DNA from: an uncultured Luteimonas sp.
Lineage (GTDB): Bacteria > Pseudomonadota > Gammaproteobacteria > Xanthomonadales > Xanthomonadaceae
Direction of reading: 5' to 3'
Length of the DNA: 64,000 nt
Assembly (NCBI GenBank): GCA_938008415.1
Contig: CALLKI010000078.1
Location: 1 to 64,000 of the forward strand
Shown here: piece after piece, positions 46,534-55,672 of the stretch
Position numbering within the stretch: the stretch's first letter is position 1
How the letters are laid out: each line of letters opens with the position of its first letter
Program-made: the position numbers and the translations under genes
The notes under the pieces: generated by a model
Told to the model about the DNA's origin: nothing
Seen by the model: only the letters and a program-made list of their open reading frames with translations
Database searches by the model: none

Positions 46534-47049
46534 TCATCGCGCGGCGCGCGGCTCCCGCGAGGCCGCATCGATCCGGCGCAGGATCGCGGAGACCATCTCG
46601 CGCTGCATCTCGCGCACGAGCAGCTCGCGTTCGGTGTCGGCGCCGGTGGTCTCGGTGGGCGAGGAGACGTAGTCGCGGGACATCTCCACCGCCTGCTGCG
46701 GGACGACCTCGTCGCCGTCGGCGTCGGTGAGCGAGAACACCACCGCGTACAGGAGCGTGTACTCCTGCGCGCGGCCGAACTGGTCGATGCTCAACGGGCG
46801 TGAGGCCCAGCGCTCCGAACGGATGTTGAGGGTGGCCACCCGGCGGCGCTCATCGGCGGGCACCACCTTCGCCCCCGCGTGCTCGAGCGCGCGCCCGAGC
46901 GATTGCGCCAGCGGGCTGTAGGGATCCCGCGTGGACACGCGCACCTCCTCCAGGCCCGACGGCAACGCCAGCGCCCCACGCAGGTGGAAGCCGCAGGCCG
47001 CCAGGGCAAGGGGAAGGAGGACGGCGAGGATCCTGGGAAACCGTTTCAT
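46534..47049 (-). CDS. lptE: LPS-assembly lipoprotein LptE
   Basis: Plug of the LptDE translocon that inserts lipopolysaccharide into the outer membrane. The 171-residue product has a lipoprotein signal (LALAACG, acylated Cys 19), then GFHLRGALALPSGLEEVRVS and the fold of the LptE/RlpB family with TLLYAVVFSLTD. Start chosen at MKRFPRIL because it gives the complete signal; the frame is open further upstream without family text. Lies between leuS and holA as in E. coli. Confidence 0.93.
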   Translation of the reverse strand: MKRFPRILAVLLPLALAACGFHLRGALALPSGLEEVRVSTRDPYSPLAQSLGRALEHAGAKVVPADERRRVATLNIRSERWASRPLSIDQFGRAQEYTLLYAVVFSLTDADGDEVVPQQAVEMSRDYVSSPTETTGADTERELLVREMQREMVSAILRRIDAASREPRAAR

Positions 47050-47104
47050 GCGCGCAGTCTGGCCGAGCCCGCGCGGGCGGGCAAGCCGCCCGCCGCGCCG
47101 GCGT

Positions 47105-49843
47105 TCAGTTGGCCACGATGTTGACGACACGGCCCGGCACCACGATGACCTTGCGCACCGTGGCCCCGGACAGGTACGGCTGCACCTGCGGCGCGGCCAG
47201 CACCTGCGCCTCGATCGCCTCACGGCTGGCGTCCACCGCCACCTCGATGGTGCCGCGCAGCTTGCCGTTGACCTGCACCGCCAGAGTGACCGCTTCGCGC
47301 TGCAGCGCGGCCGGGTCGGGCTGCGGGAACGGCACGTCCTCCAGCAGCGTCTCCGGGTGGCCCAGCACCTGCCACAGCGCGTGGCAGATGTGCGGGGTGA
47401 TCGGGTTGAGCATCAGCACCATCGCCTCGAACGCCTCCTGGCGCAGCGCGCGGCCGTTGTCCGAAGCGTCGTCGAACTTCGCCACCGCGTTGAGCAGCTC
47501 CATCACCGCGGCAATGGCGGTGTTGAAGCTGTGGCGGCGGCCGTAGTCGTCGCCGACCTTCTGGATGGTCTCGTGCAGCTGGCGGCGCAGGGCCTTCTGC
47601 GCCGGCGTCGCCGCGGTGGCGTCGAACGCGCCGGCCGGGCCGCCCGCGGCGTGCCGGTGCACCTGGGTCCACAGCCGGCGCAGGAACCGCGCCATGCCCT
47701 CGACGCCGGCCTCGTTCCACTCCAGCGACAATTCCGGAGGCGCGGCGAACATCGAGAACAGGCGCACGGTGTCGGCGCCATAGCGCTCGATCATCGCCTG
47801 CGGGTCCACGCCGTTGTTCTTCGACTTGGACATCTTCTCGACGCCGCCGATCTTCACCGGCTGGCCGTCAAGCTTCGAGCGCGCGCCGACCACGCGGCCC
47901 TTCTCGTCGCGCTCGACGTCCACGTCGGCGGGGTTGATCCAGTCCTTCGAGCCGTCGGGGTTCTCGCGGTAGAAGGTCTCCGCGATCACCATGCCCTGGG
48001 TGAGCAGGTTGACCGCCGGCTCGTCGCTGTCCACCAGGCCCGCGTCACGCAGCAGCTTGTGGTAGAAGCGGAAGTACAGCAGGTGCAGGATCGCGTGCTC
48101 GATGCCGCCGATGTACTGGTCCACCGGCAGCCAGTAGTTGGCGCGCCCGTCGATCATGTCCTGCGCGCCCGGCGAGGTGTAGCGCGCGTAGTACCAGCTC
48201 GACTCCATGAAGGTGTCGAAGGTGTCGGTCTCGCGCTCGGCCGGCTTGCCGCATTCCGGGCAGGTGGTCCTGCGCCACTCCGGGTCGGCCTTGATCGGGG
48301 ACTGCACGCCCATGAACTGCACGTCCTCGGGCAGCACCACCGGCAGCTGGTCCTCCGGCACGGGCACAGCGCCGCAGTCCGGGCAGTAGATCACCGGGAT
48401 CGGGCAGCCCCAGTAGCGCTGGCGGCTCACGCCCCAGTCGCGCAGGCGGAAGTTGACCTTGCGCCGGCCGATGCCCTGGGACTCGAAGCGCTCGGCCAGC
48501 GCCGCGAACGCGCCGTCGTAGTCGAGGCCGTCGTACTCGCCGGAATTCACCAGGATGCCGCGCTCGGTCCAGGCGCCGCGCTGCTCGATGCCCTCCAGGT
48601 AGTCGCGCACGACCGCCACCGCGGCGCTGGTGTCGTAGGCGTCGACCCGGCCGCCGGACAGTGCGGCCTGGAACGGGTCCACGTCGCGACCGACGTCGCC
48701 GACGATCTCGCGCAGCGCGTCACGGACCGCCACCGGCACCACCACCGGCCGGACCGGCAGGCCGTAGGCCTTGGCGAACTCCCAGTCGCGCTGGTCGTGC
48801 GCCGGCACGGCCATCACCGCGCCGGTGCCGTAGCCCATCAGCACGAAGTTGGCCACGTAGATCGGCACGTCCTCGCCGGTGACCGGGTGGATCGCCCACA
48901 GCCCGGTGGCCATGCCGCGCTTCTCCTGCGTCTCCAGCTCGGCCTCGGACACGCCGCCCTTGCGCAGCTCCTCCAGGAACGCGGCAAGCTCCGGGTTGTT
49001 GCGCGCGGCCTTCTTCGCCAGCGGGTGCTCGCCCGCGATCGAGATGAAGGTCACGCCCATCAGCGTGTCCGGCCGCGTGGTGAACACGGTCAGCGGCTCG
49101 TCCTCGCCGTCCACCCGGAAGTCGATCTCCAGGCCCTCGGACCGGCCGATCCAGTTGCGCTGCATGGTCTTGACCGCTTCCGGCCAGCCCGGGAGCCGGT
49201 CCAGGGCGTCGAGGAGCTCCTGCGCGTAGTCGGTGATGCGCAGGAACCACTGCGGGATCTCGCGCTTCTCGACCAGTGCGCCCGAGCGCCAGCCGCGGCC
49301 GTCGATCACCTGTTCGTTGGCCAGCACCGTCTGGTCCACCGGGTCCCAGTTCACCACCGCGTTGCGGCGGTAGGCCAGGCCCTTCTTCATCAGCCGCACG
49401 AACATGCGCTGCTCGTGCACGTAGTACTCCGGCCGGCACGTGGCGAACTCGCGCGTCCAGTCGATCGCGTAGCCCAGCGACTTGAGCTGTGCGCGCATGT
49501 GCTCGATGTTGCGGTAGGTCCACTGCGCCGGCGCGACCTTGTTCCTGATCGCCGCGTTCTCCGCCGGCAGGCCGAACGCGTCCCAGCCCATCGGCTGCAG
49601 CACGTTGTGGCCGGTCATGCGCTTGTAGCGGCTGATCACGTCGCCGATGGTGTAGTTGCGCACGTGGCCCATGTGCAGCGCGCCGGAGGGGTACGGCAGC
49701 ATCGACAGGCAGTAGTACTTCGGCCTGCCGGGATCCTCCTTCACCTCGAAGGCGCGGGTCTGCTCCCAGAACCTCTGCGCGGCGGCTTCGACGGCGGCGG
49801 GCTGGTAGGCGGCGGGATCGGGGCTGGCGGCGGTCTCGGTCAC
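47105..49843 (-). CDS. leuS: Leucyl-tRNA synthetase
   Basis: Charges tRNA-Leu. The 912-residue class I synthetase has the HIGH-equivalent MLPYPSGALHMGHVRNYTIGD (about residues 48-68) and a large CP1 editing domain with TTRPDTLMGVTF. A zinc-ribbon-like CPDCGAVPV and CPECGKPA region is present, and KMSKSKNN (about 669-676) completes the catalytic site. An anticodon-binding C-terminal domain follows. Start is GTG at 49843. A TAGGCT hexamer 30 bases upstream is a possible -10. First gene of the leuS-lptE-holA-nadD block, divergent from the amidohydrolase. Confidence 0.98.
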   Translation of the reverse strand: MTETAASPDPAAYQPAAVEAAAQRFWEQTRAFEVKEDPGRPKYYCLSMLPYPSGALHMGHVRNYTIGDVISRYKRMTGHNVLQPMGWDAFGLPAENAAIRNKVAPAQWTYRNIEHMRAQLKSLGYAIDWTREFATCRPEYYVHEQRMFVRLMKKGLAYRRNAVVNWDPVDQTVLANEQVIDGRGWRSGALVEKREIPQWFLRITDYAQELLDALDRLPGWPEAVKTMQRNWIGRSEGLEIDFRVDGEDEPLTVFTTRPDTLMGVTFISIAGEHPLAKKAARNNPELAAFLEELRKGGVSEAELETQEKRGMATGLWAIHPVTGEDVPIYVANFVLMGYGTGAVMAVPAHDQRDWEFAKAYGLPVRPVVVPVAVRDALREIVGDVGRDVDPFQAALSGGRVDAYDTSAAVAVVRDYLEGIEQRGAWTERGILVNSGEYDGLDYDGAFAALAERFESQGIGRRKVNFRLRDWGVSRQRYWGCPIPVIYCPDCGAVPVPEDQLPVVLPEDVQFMGVQSPIKADPEWRRTTCPECGKPAERETDTFDTFMESSWYYARYTSPGAQDMIDGRANYWLPVDQYIGGIEHAILHLLYFRFYHKLLRDAGLVDSDEPAVNLLTQGMVIAETFYRENPDGSKDWINPADVDVERDEKGRVVGARSKLDGQPVKIGGVEKMSKSKNNGVDPQAMIERYGADTVRLFSMFAAPPELSLEWNEAGVEGMARFLRRLWTQVHRHAAGGPAGAFDATAATPAQKALRRQLHETIQKVGDDYGRRHSFNTAIAAVMELLNAVAKFDDASDNGRALRQEAFEAMVLMLNPITPHICHALWQVLGHPETLLEDVPFPQPDPAALQREAVTLAVQVNGKLRGTIEVAVDASREAIEAQVLAAPQVQPYLSGATVRKVIVVPGRVVNIVAN

Positions 49844-49920
49844 GGCTTCGGATCGCGATTTCAGGAGCCGGACAGCCTACCGCAGCGCAGCATCGGCCGC
49901 CATGCGCGGCGGCCAGCGGC

Positions 49921-49926
49921 TATGAT
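49921..49926 (+). promoter_or_regulatory. Putative -10 element of the amidohydrolase gene
   Basis: TATGAT, 26 bases before the ATG at 49953, which itself follows a GGGGAGA ribosome-binding site. The -35 is not clear. Confidence 0.4.
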
Positions 49927-49952
49927 CCGGCTTCCATCCCCGGGGAGACACC

Positions 49953-51245
49953 ATGCGCAAGACCGCCATCCTGCTGTTGCTGGGCGCCGCCCTGCCCGCC
50001 ACCGCCGCCGAGACGGTGGCCCTGCACTGCGGCCAGCTGTTCGAAGCCCGTTCCGGCCGCGTGCTGGGCGAGCACACCATCCTGGTCGAGGATGGCCGCA
50101 TCCGTTCGGTGCAACCGGGCCGCGCCGCGCCGCCCGAAGGCGCCCGCACGATCGGGCTCGACGGCCACACCTGCCTGCCCGGCTGGACCGACCTGCACGT
50201 GCACCTGGGCAGCCAGTCGGGCCCGGCGAGCTATTCCGAGGGCTTCCGCCTCGACCCGGTGGACTACGCCTTCCGCGCCGTGGGCTACGCCCGCAAGACC
50301 CTGCTGGCCGGCTTCACCAGCGTGCGCGACCTCGGCGGCGAGGTCAGCCTGCACCTGCGCGACGCGATCAACCAGGGCCTGGTCGAGGGGCCGCGCATCT
50401 TCGCCGCCGGCAAGTCCATCGCCACCACCGGCGGCCACGGCGACCCGACCAACGGCTGGAACTCCATGCTCTCCCACCTGGTGGGCCCGCCCGGCCCCAC
50501 CGAAGGCGTCATCAACTCGGTGGACGAGGCGCGCCAGGCGGTCCGCCAGCGCTACAAGGACGGCAGTGACGTGATCAAGATCACCGCCACCGGCGGCGTG
50601 CTGTCCTACGCCAGGTCCGGCGACGCGCCCCAGTTCACCGTGGACGAGGTCAGGGCCGTGGTCGAGACCGCGCGCGACTACGGCTACCGCGTCGCCGCGC
50701 ACGCCCACGGCACCGAGGGCATGAAGCGCGCGGTCCTGGCCGGCGTGACCAGCATCGAGCACGGCACCCACATGACCGACGAGGTGATGCGGCTGATGAA
50801 GCAGCACGGCACCTGGTACGTGCCGACGATCTACGCCGGCCGCTTCGTCGCCGACAAGGCGAAGGAGCCGGGCTACTTCCCCGAGATCGTGCGCCCGAAG
50901 GCGGCGACGATCGGCGCGAAGATCCAGGACACCGCGGCGCGCGCCTACCGCGCGGGCGTGAAGATCGCCTTCGGCACCGACCAGGGCGTCGGCCCGCACG
51001 GCGACAACGCCCGCGAGTTCATCTACATGGTCGAGGCCGGCATCCCGCCCGCCTACGCGCTGCAGGCGGCCACCATCCACGCCGCCGACGTGCTGGGCGT
51101 GGACGACCAGGGCGTGATCGAGGAAGGCAAGCGCGCCGACATCATCGCCCTGCCCGGTGACCCGGTGGCCGACATCAACGCGGTGATGCACGTGGACTTC
51201 GTGATGAAGGACGGCAAGGTCTACCGCCAGCCGGAAGCGCCGTGA
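49953..51245 (+). CDS. Secreted metal-dependent amidohydrolase (Xaa-Pro dipeptidase-like)
   Basis: A 430-residue periplasmic enzyme with a signal peptide (cleavage near ATA|AET, residue 18). The amidohydrolase metal site is complete: DLHVHLG (residues 75-81), the bridging lysine in DVIKITATGG, AHAHG, SIEHGTHM and the catalytic Asp in AFGTDQGVGPHG. Relatives characterised from environmental and Caulobacter sources cleave N-acyl or prolyl dipeptides, so a dipeptidase role is likely but the substrate is not shown. The 3' end overlaps a SemiSWEET gene by four bases (GTGA), suggesting that the two are used together. Confidence 0.87.
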   Translation: MRKTAILLLLGAALPATAAETVALHCGQLFEARSGRVLGEHTILVEDGRIRSVQPGRAAPPEGARTIGLDGHTCLPGWTDLHVHLGSQSGPASYSEGFRLDPVDYAFRAVGYARKTLLAGFTSVRDLGGEVSLHLRDAINQGLVEGPRIFAAGKSIATTGGHGDPTNGWNSMLSHLVGPPGPTEGVINSVDEARQAVRQRYKDGSDVIKITATGGVLSYARSGDAPQFTVDEVRAVVETARDYGYRVAAHAHGTEGMKRAVLAGVTSIEHGTHMTDEVMRLMKQHGTWYVPTIYAGRFVADKAKEPGYFPEIVRPKAATIGAKIQDTAARAYRAGVKIAFGTDQGVGPHGDNAREFIYMVEAGIPPAYALQAATIHAADVLGVDDQGVIEEGKRADIIALPGDPVADINAVMHVDFVMKDGKVYRQPEAP

Positions 51246-51493
51246 GCCACGAGTGGATGGGCTACGTCGCGGCGACGCTGACCACGGTGGCCTTCGTGCC
51301 GCAGGCGCTGAAGACCATCCGCAGCCGCGACACCTCCGGCATCTCGCTGGCGATGTACGTGGTGTTCACCATCGGCATCGCGTTCTGGTTCGGCTACGGC
51401 ATCGTGCTCGGCTCGTGGCCCATGATCGTGTCCAACGCGATCACCTTCGTGCTGGCGGCGGTGATCCTCGCCCTCAAGCTGCGCCACGGCTGA
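51242..51493 (+). CDS. SemiSWEET-type transporter
   Basis: An 83-residue membrane protein with three helices, the size of bacterial SemiSWEETs, which dimerise to carry sugars or other small solutes. The PQ-loop signature TVAFVPQALKTIRSRDTSGIS is at residues 15-35 and IAFWFGYGI and NAITFVLAA follow. GTG start overlapping the amidohydrolase stop. The coupling suggests uptake of a product made by the periplasmic enzyme, but that is inference. Its 3' end overlaps a convergent gene by 20 bases. Confidence 0.88.
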   Translation: MSHEWMGYVAATLTTVAFVPQALKTIRSRDTSGISLAMYVVFTIGIAFWFGYGIVLGSWPMIVSNAITFVLAAVILALKLRHG

Positions 51494-52046
51494 CCGCCGT
51501 GGCGTGGCAGAACCACCCGAACCACGCGGCACAGGCGAGCCGCTGCGCGATGCCGCCGGGGATCCCCCCGGCGGCGAACAGCGAGCATGCCAGCACTGCG
51601 GCCACGGCCACGGCGGCCACGGCCAGGCCACGCCTTCCCCGCGCGCCGGCGGCGAACGCCGGCGCGCCGGCCGCGAATGCGATCCACCACGCCATCCACG
51701 CCGAGGCGTGCAGGCGGCTGCCGCCCTCGTCGTAGCCCAGCGGGTCCAGCGGCAGCAGGCCCTGCGCGGCGAATGCAAGCGCCGAGAGCGCGAGCAGGTT
51801 CGCGCCGATCCGCGCCATCCAGCCCGCGCCGGACGGCAACGACGCGCGCAGGTCCAGTGACGCCAGGACCAGCAGCGCGCCGGGCAGCACGAACACCAGG
51901 GCATTGAACAGCCGGGCCCCGGCCACGCCGCTCATGCCGGCCAGGGCCACCGGATGCGACACGTGCGAGAAGCCGGCGACCTGCGCGCCCAGCGCCAGCA
52001 ATGCGCACGCCCAGACCAGCAGCGCGATCCATGCCGCCCGGTTCAC
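51474..52046 (-). CDS. DUF998-type six-helix membrane protein
   Basis: A 190-residue protein with about six hydrophobic helices. GFSHVSHPVALAGMSGVAGARLFNALVFVLPG, GLLPLDP, HASAWMAWWIAF and GIAQRLACAAWFGW fit the layout of the DUF998 family, whose function is unknown. GTG at 52046 (product VNRAAWIALLVWA) is the most likely start since the first helix follows at once. It ends inside the convergent SemiSWEET gene. Family assignment by pattern only. Confidence 0.6.
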   Translation of the reverse strand: MNRAAWIALLVWACALLALGAQVAGFSHVSHPVALAGMSGVAGARLFNALVFVLPGALLVLASLDLRASLPSGAGWMARIGANLLALSALAFAAQGLLPLDPLGYDEGGSRLHASAWMAWWIAFAAGAPAFAAGARGRRGLAVAAVAVAAVLACSLFAAGGIPGGIAQRLACAAWFGWFCHATAVSRGAA

Positions 52047-52222
52047 GGCGATGCCCCGGCCTGTTGCATTGCGGCGCCTCCTTCCCGGCCCGATGTAAAC
52101 TGCCTTGCAGACCGTTTTTACACCCGGACCCGCATCCGGCGCCAAGCGATGGCCGGCACCCGGCTTGGAATCGCCATCCGCCGCCGCCATCTTCCCCCGC
52201 ACCCCACACCGGAACCCCGCAC

Positions 52223-53074
52223 ATGTCCGCCGACACCGCCACGCCACACGTCTTCGATGCCACCACCGCCGGGTTCGAGGCCGAGGTCCTGCACCGTTCG
52301 CTGCAGGTGCCGGTGCTGGTGGACTTCTGGGCCGAGTGGTGCGGGCCGTGCCGCACGCTGGGCCCGATCCTGGAAAAGCTGGCCGCCGAGTACAACGGCG
52401 CCTTCGTGCTGGCCAAGGTGAACACCGAGCAGGAACCGCAGCTCGCCGCGGCCTTCCGGGTCCGCTCGATCCCGACGGTGTACCTGCTGGTGGGCGGGCA
52501 GCCCGTCGACGGCTTCCAGGGCGCGCTGCCCGAAAGCCAGGTGCGCGAGTTCCTGCGGATGCACGGCATCGAGCCGGCCGTGCCCGCCGAGGCCCCGCCA
52601 CGCGACCCGCACGCCGAGGTGGTCCGCCTGCGCCGCGAGATCGAGGCCGATCCGGACAACGCCGAGCTGAAGCTCGAGCTGGCGCTGGCGCTGCTGCAGA
52701 CGGGCGGCGCGCAGGAGGCGGAGAAGCTGCTCGACGCGCTGCCGGCGAACCTCGCCACCGACGACCGCGCGGTGCGGGCGCGCGCCCGGCTGGGGTTCGC
52801 CGCGCTGCTCAGGGACGCCCCGCCCGCGGAGGTGCTCGAGGCCGCGGTCGCCGCCGACCCGCGCGACCTGCGCGCGCGCCACCTGCTCGGCACGCACCAT
52901 CTGGTCGCCGGCCGCAGCGAGGAGGCGCTGGAGCAGTTCCTGGAGATGCTGCGCATCGACCGCGACTTCGGGGACGGCCTGCCGCGCAAGGCCCTGATCG
53001 ACGCCTTCCGGGTGATCGAGGACGCCGAGCTGGTCGGCCGCTACCGCAGGAAGATGTCCTCGATCCTGTTCTGA
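52223..53074 (+). CDS. cnoX: Thioredoxin-TPR co-chaperone (CnoX/YbbN family)
   Basis: A cytosolic holdase that protects proteins from oxidative unfolding and passes them to GroEL or DnaK. The 283-residue product has an N-terminal thioredoxin domain with a complete FWAEWCGPC site (Cys 40, Cys 43) and cis-proline region RSIPTVYLLVGG. A TPR-like C-terminal part follows (AELKLELALALLQTGGAQEAEKLLDAL and LRARHLLGTHHLVAGRSEEALEQFLEML). E. coli YbbN lacks the full CxxC, so this copy may also act as a reductase. TAAACT at 52096-52101 is a weak -10; the leader would be about 115 bases. Confidence 0.9.
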   Translation: MSADTATPHVFDATTAGFEAEVLHRSLQVPVLVDFWAEWCGPCRTLGPILEKLAAEYNGAFVLAKVNTEQEPQLAAAFRVRSIPTVYLLVGGQPVDGFQGALPESQVREFLRMHGIEPAVPAEAPPRDPHAEVVRLRREIEADPDNAELKLELALALLQTGGAQEAEKLLDALPANLATDDRAVRARARLGFAALLRDAPPAEVLEAAVAADPRDLRARHLLGTHHLVAGRSEEALEQFLEMLRIDRDFGDGLPRKALIDAFRVIEDAELVGRYRRKMSSILF

Positions 53075-53092
53075 CCGGACCGCCGCCGCGCC

Positions 53093-53569
53093 GTGAAGGC
53101 TTCCACCCTGCGCCGGCTGTTCAACCTGTGGCCGCCGTTCCTGGCCGCCGGCATCCGCGTCACCCGCCTCTCCGACGACTGGCGCCATGCCCGGGTTGAG
53201 CTGCGGATGCGGCCGTGGAACCGCAACTACGTCGGCACCCACTTCGGCGGCAGCCTGTTCGCGATGACCGACCCGTTCTGGATGATCCTGGTGAAGGAAC
53301 GGATGGGCCGCGACTACATCGTCTGGGACCGGGCGGCCGGGATAGAGTTCGTCAAGCCTGGCCGGGGCACGGTCACGGCCACGTTCGAACTCCGGGATGA
53401 GGACCTCGATGCGATCCGCAAGGGAACCCGCGACGGGGACAAGTACCTGCACTGGTTCCGGACCGACGTGGTGGACGCGGCCGGCGAGGTGGTCGCCCGC
53501 GTGCGCAAGCAGGTCTACGTGCGCCGCAAGCGCAACCGCCCGCCGGACGCGGACGGCGCGCAGGGCTGA
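53093..53569 (+). CDS. DUF4442 hot-dog thioesterase-like protein
   Basis: A 158-residue protein of the DUF4442 family, hot-dog fold relatives of acyl-CoA thioesterases: LFNLWPPFLAAGIRVTRLSDDWRHARVELRMRPWNRNYVGTHFGGSLFAMTDPF, then IVWDRAAGIEFVKPGRGTVTA. The N-Y-x-G-T-H-F-G-G segment is the usual active-site helix region. Substrate unknown. GTG start, 18 bases after cnoX, so probably cotranscribed; the kinase gene follows 36 bases later. Confidence 0.82.
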   Translation: MKASTLRRLFNLWPPFLAAGIRVTRLSDDWRHARVELRMRPWNRNYVGTHFGGSLFAMTDPFWMILVKERMGRDYIVWDRAAGIEFVKPGRGTVTATFELRDEDLDAIRKGTRDGDKYLHWFRTDVVDAAGEVVARVRKQVYVRRKRNRPPDADGAQG

Positions 53570-53605
53570 CGCGCCACGGCCGGCCATGTCCACGGGGGAT
53601 CCCGG

Positions 53606-55639
53606 ATGAGCGGGCCGAACGCGACCGATGCCGGCCAGCCGGTGCCGGAAATCCCCGGCTACCGGCTGGCGCGCGTGATCGGCCGCGGCGGCATGTCCAC
53701 GGTCTGGCTGGGGACCCAGCTGTCGCTGTCGCGCGAGGTCGCGGTCAAGGTGATCCTGCCCGACGCGCTGGCCGACGAGGTCAGCCGGCGGCGGTTCGAG
53801 AACGAGGCGCGCACCATCGCCCGGCTCGAGCACCCCCACATCGTCGGCATCCACGAGGTCGGCCGCACCCGCGACGGCCTGCTCTGGTATTCGATGCCCT
53901 ACCTGCCGCGCGGCCACGTCGGCCAGCGCGACCTGCGCAACGACGAGCAGCGCGTGCGCGGGATCCTGCGCGCGCTGCTGTCCGCGCTCGCCTTCATCCA
54001 TGCCCGCGGCATCGTCCACCGCGACGTCAAGGCCGAGAACGTCCTGTTCGACGAGAGCGACCGCCCCCTGCTGGCCGACTTCGGCATCGCCCTGCGCCGC
54101 GGCCACGGCACCCGCGTCACCATGACCGGGCTGGCGGTCGGCAGCACGGCCTACATGGCGCCCGAGCAGGCGCGCGGCCACCAGGTCGACCACCGCGCCG
54201 ACCTCTACAGCCTCGGCGTGCTGGCCTGGGAAATGCTCACCGGCGAGCTGCCGTACAAGGCCGACGACGCGCTGTCGATGGCGCTGATGCACGTCCAGAA
54301 CCCGGTGCCCAGGCTGCCGCCGCGGCTGCGCCACTGGCAGCGTTTCATGGACCGGGCGCTGGCCAAGTCGCCCTCGCGCCGTTTCCAGGACGCGCGGCAG
54401 ATGCTCGAAGCGCTCGAGCGCATCCCGCAGCGTGCCGGCCAGGGCGGGCCGGGGATCGCCGCGCTCGCGCACCGCCTCCGGGAGAGCGTGCGAGGCATGC
54501 CGTCCCATGCCTGGATCGCGATCGTGCTGGCCGCCACCGCGGCCATCGGGCTGGCGCTGCGCGATCGCGGCATGGCGCCGGGGACTCCGGCCGTTTCGTC
54601 CCGGCCGCCCGCCGCTGCCGCCGGCGACACGACGGCGCCTGCCGCCGACGGGGAAGATCCGACCAGCGCGCTGCTGCGCGCGGCGCCGGTGTCCAACGTC
54701 GACCGCCTGCTCGCCGACATGCAGCGCCAGCTGCAGGCCGGCCGCCTGCTCTCGCCGGTGGGCGACAACGCCGCCGAAAGCCTGGTCGGCGCCTGGCGCG
54801 ACGATCCCGGGCACCTGCAACTGCCGGCGGCCACGGACACGTTCTTCGCGGCCCTGGCGCGCGAACTGGCACGCGCGATCGAGGCGGGCGCGGACGCGGA
54901 TGCGGCCGGGATCATGCGCCGCGCCCCGGCGCTGGCGAAGGAGGCCGGGGCCGCGGGCGCCCGGGCCCTGCCCTTGCTGCAGCGCGAGGCCGAGCGGGCG
55001 CTGACGGCACGGATCGGGCTCGCGGCGGGGGACGGCGATGCGGCCGCCGCGAACCGGGCCATCGCCCTGGCGCGCGAACTCGGGCTCTCCGCCGCCGCCT
55101 TGGCACGCCTGCAGGCCCGGGCCGATGCCCCCCCGGAACCGCGCGGGCCTTTCGCCGACGGCATCGGCGACATGGTCCTGCTGCACGATGGCGAGCGCGT
55201 GTTCGCATCCATGCGGCGCCCGGTGACGCGCGCCGAATACCAGCGCTTCGCCACCGACACCGGCCGCGAACCGGCGCCGTGCCGCTCCCGCGCCTCGCTG
55301 CTGCGCCTGCTCGCGCCGCGCGACTGGACCCGACCCGGTTTCGACCAGTCCCAGGACGATCCCGTGGTCTGCGTCTCGTGGCAGGACGCGCAAGCCTACG
55401 CGCGCTGGCTGTCGGAGCGCACCGGCCACCGCTACCGCCTGCCCACCGCAGCCGAGGCGGCGCAGGTCCCGGGCCACGGCGGCGGGCGCGCCGTCTCCGA
55501 GTGGCGCGGCGACTGCGACGCCACCTGCGAGCGGCGCGTCGCGACCGGACGCGGCTGGCGTGGCGGCGACGCGCGGCGGCCGCTGGACCCGGACCGCGGC
55601 TACGACGACGTCGGCTTCCGCCTCGTCCGCGATCCCTGA
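53606..55639 (+). CDS. Membrane Ser/Thr protein kinase with C-terminal FGE-like domain
   Basis: The 677-residue product has a complete Hanks-type kinase domain (about 17-280): GRGGMSTVW loop, Lys 48 in VAVKVI, catalytic HRDVKAEN (His 138, Asp 140), DFG 158-160, APE 185-187. One membrane helix follows (about 302-318), then an Ala-rich helical region. The C-terminal domain (about 515-677) resembles the sulfatase-modifying/FGE family (MRRPVTRAEYQRFATDTG, PVVCVSWQDAQAYARWLSERTGHRYRLPTAAEAAQV and a closing YDDVGFRLVRD). That domain is short and lacks the usual central part, so it is more likely a sensor than an enzyme. It probably signals from periplasm to cytoplasm; ligand and targets unknown. 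Confidence 0.88.
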   Translation: MSGPNATDAGQPVPEIPGYRLARVIGRGGMSTVWLGTQLSLSREVAVKVILPDALADEVSRRRFENEARTIARLEHPHIVGIHEVGRTRDGLLWYSMPYLPRGHVGQRDLRNDEQRVRGILRALLSALAFIHARGIVHRDVKAENVLFDESDRPLLADFGIALRRGHGTRVTMTGLAVGSTAYMAPEQARGHQVDHRADLYSLGVLAWEMLTGELPYKADDALSMALMHVQNPVPRLPPRLRHWQRFMDRALAKSPSRRFQDARQMLEALERIPQRAGQGGPGIAALAHRLRESVRGMPSHAWIAIVLAATAAIGLALRDRGMAPGTPAVSSRPPAAAAGDTTAPAADGEDPTSALLRAAPVSNVDRLLADMQRQLQAGRLLSPVGDNAAESLVGAWRDDPGHLQLPAATDTFFAALARELARAIEAGADADAAGIMRRAPALAKEAGAAGARALPLLQREAERALTARIGLAAGDGDAAAANRAIALARELGLSAAALARLQARADAPPEPRGPFADGIGDMVLLHDGERVFASMRRPVTRAEYQRFATDTGREPAPCRSRASLLRLLAPRDWTRPGFDQSQDDPVVCVSWQDAQAYARWLSERTGHRYRLPTAAEAAQVPGHGGGRAVSEWRGDCDATCERRVATGRGWRGGDARRPLDPDRGYDDVGFRLVRDP

Positions 55640-55672
55640 CGCGCGCCGCACGCGGACGCGGACGCCAGCCGG

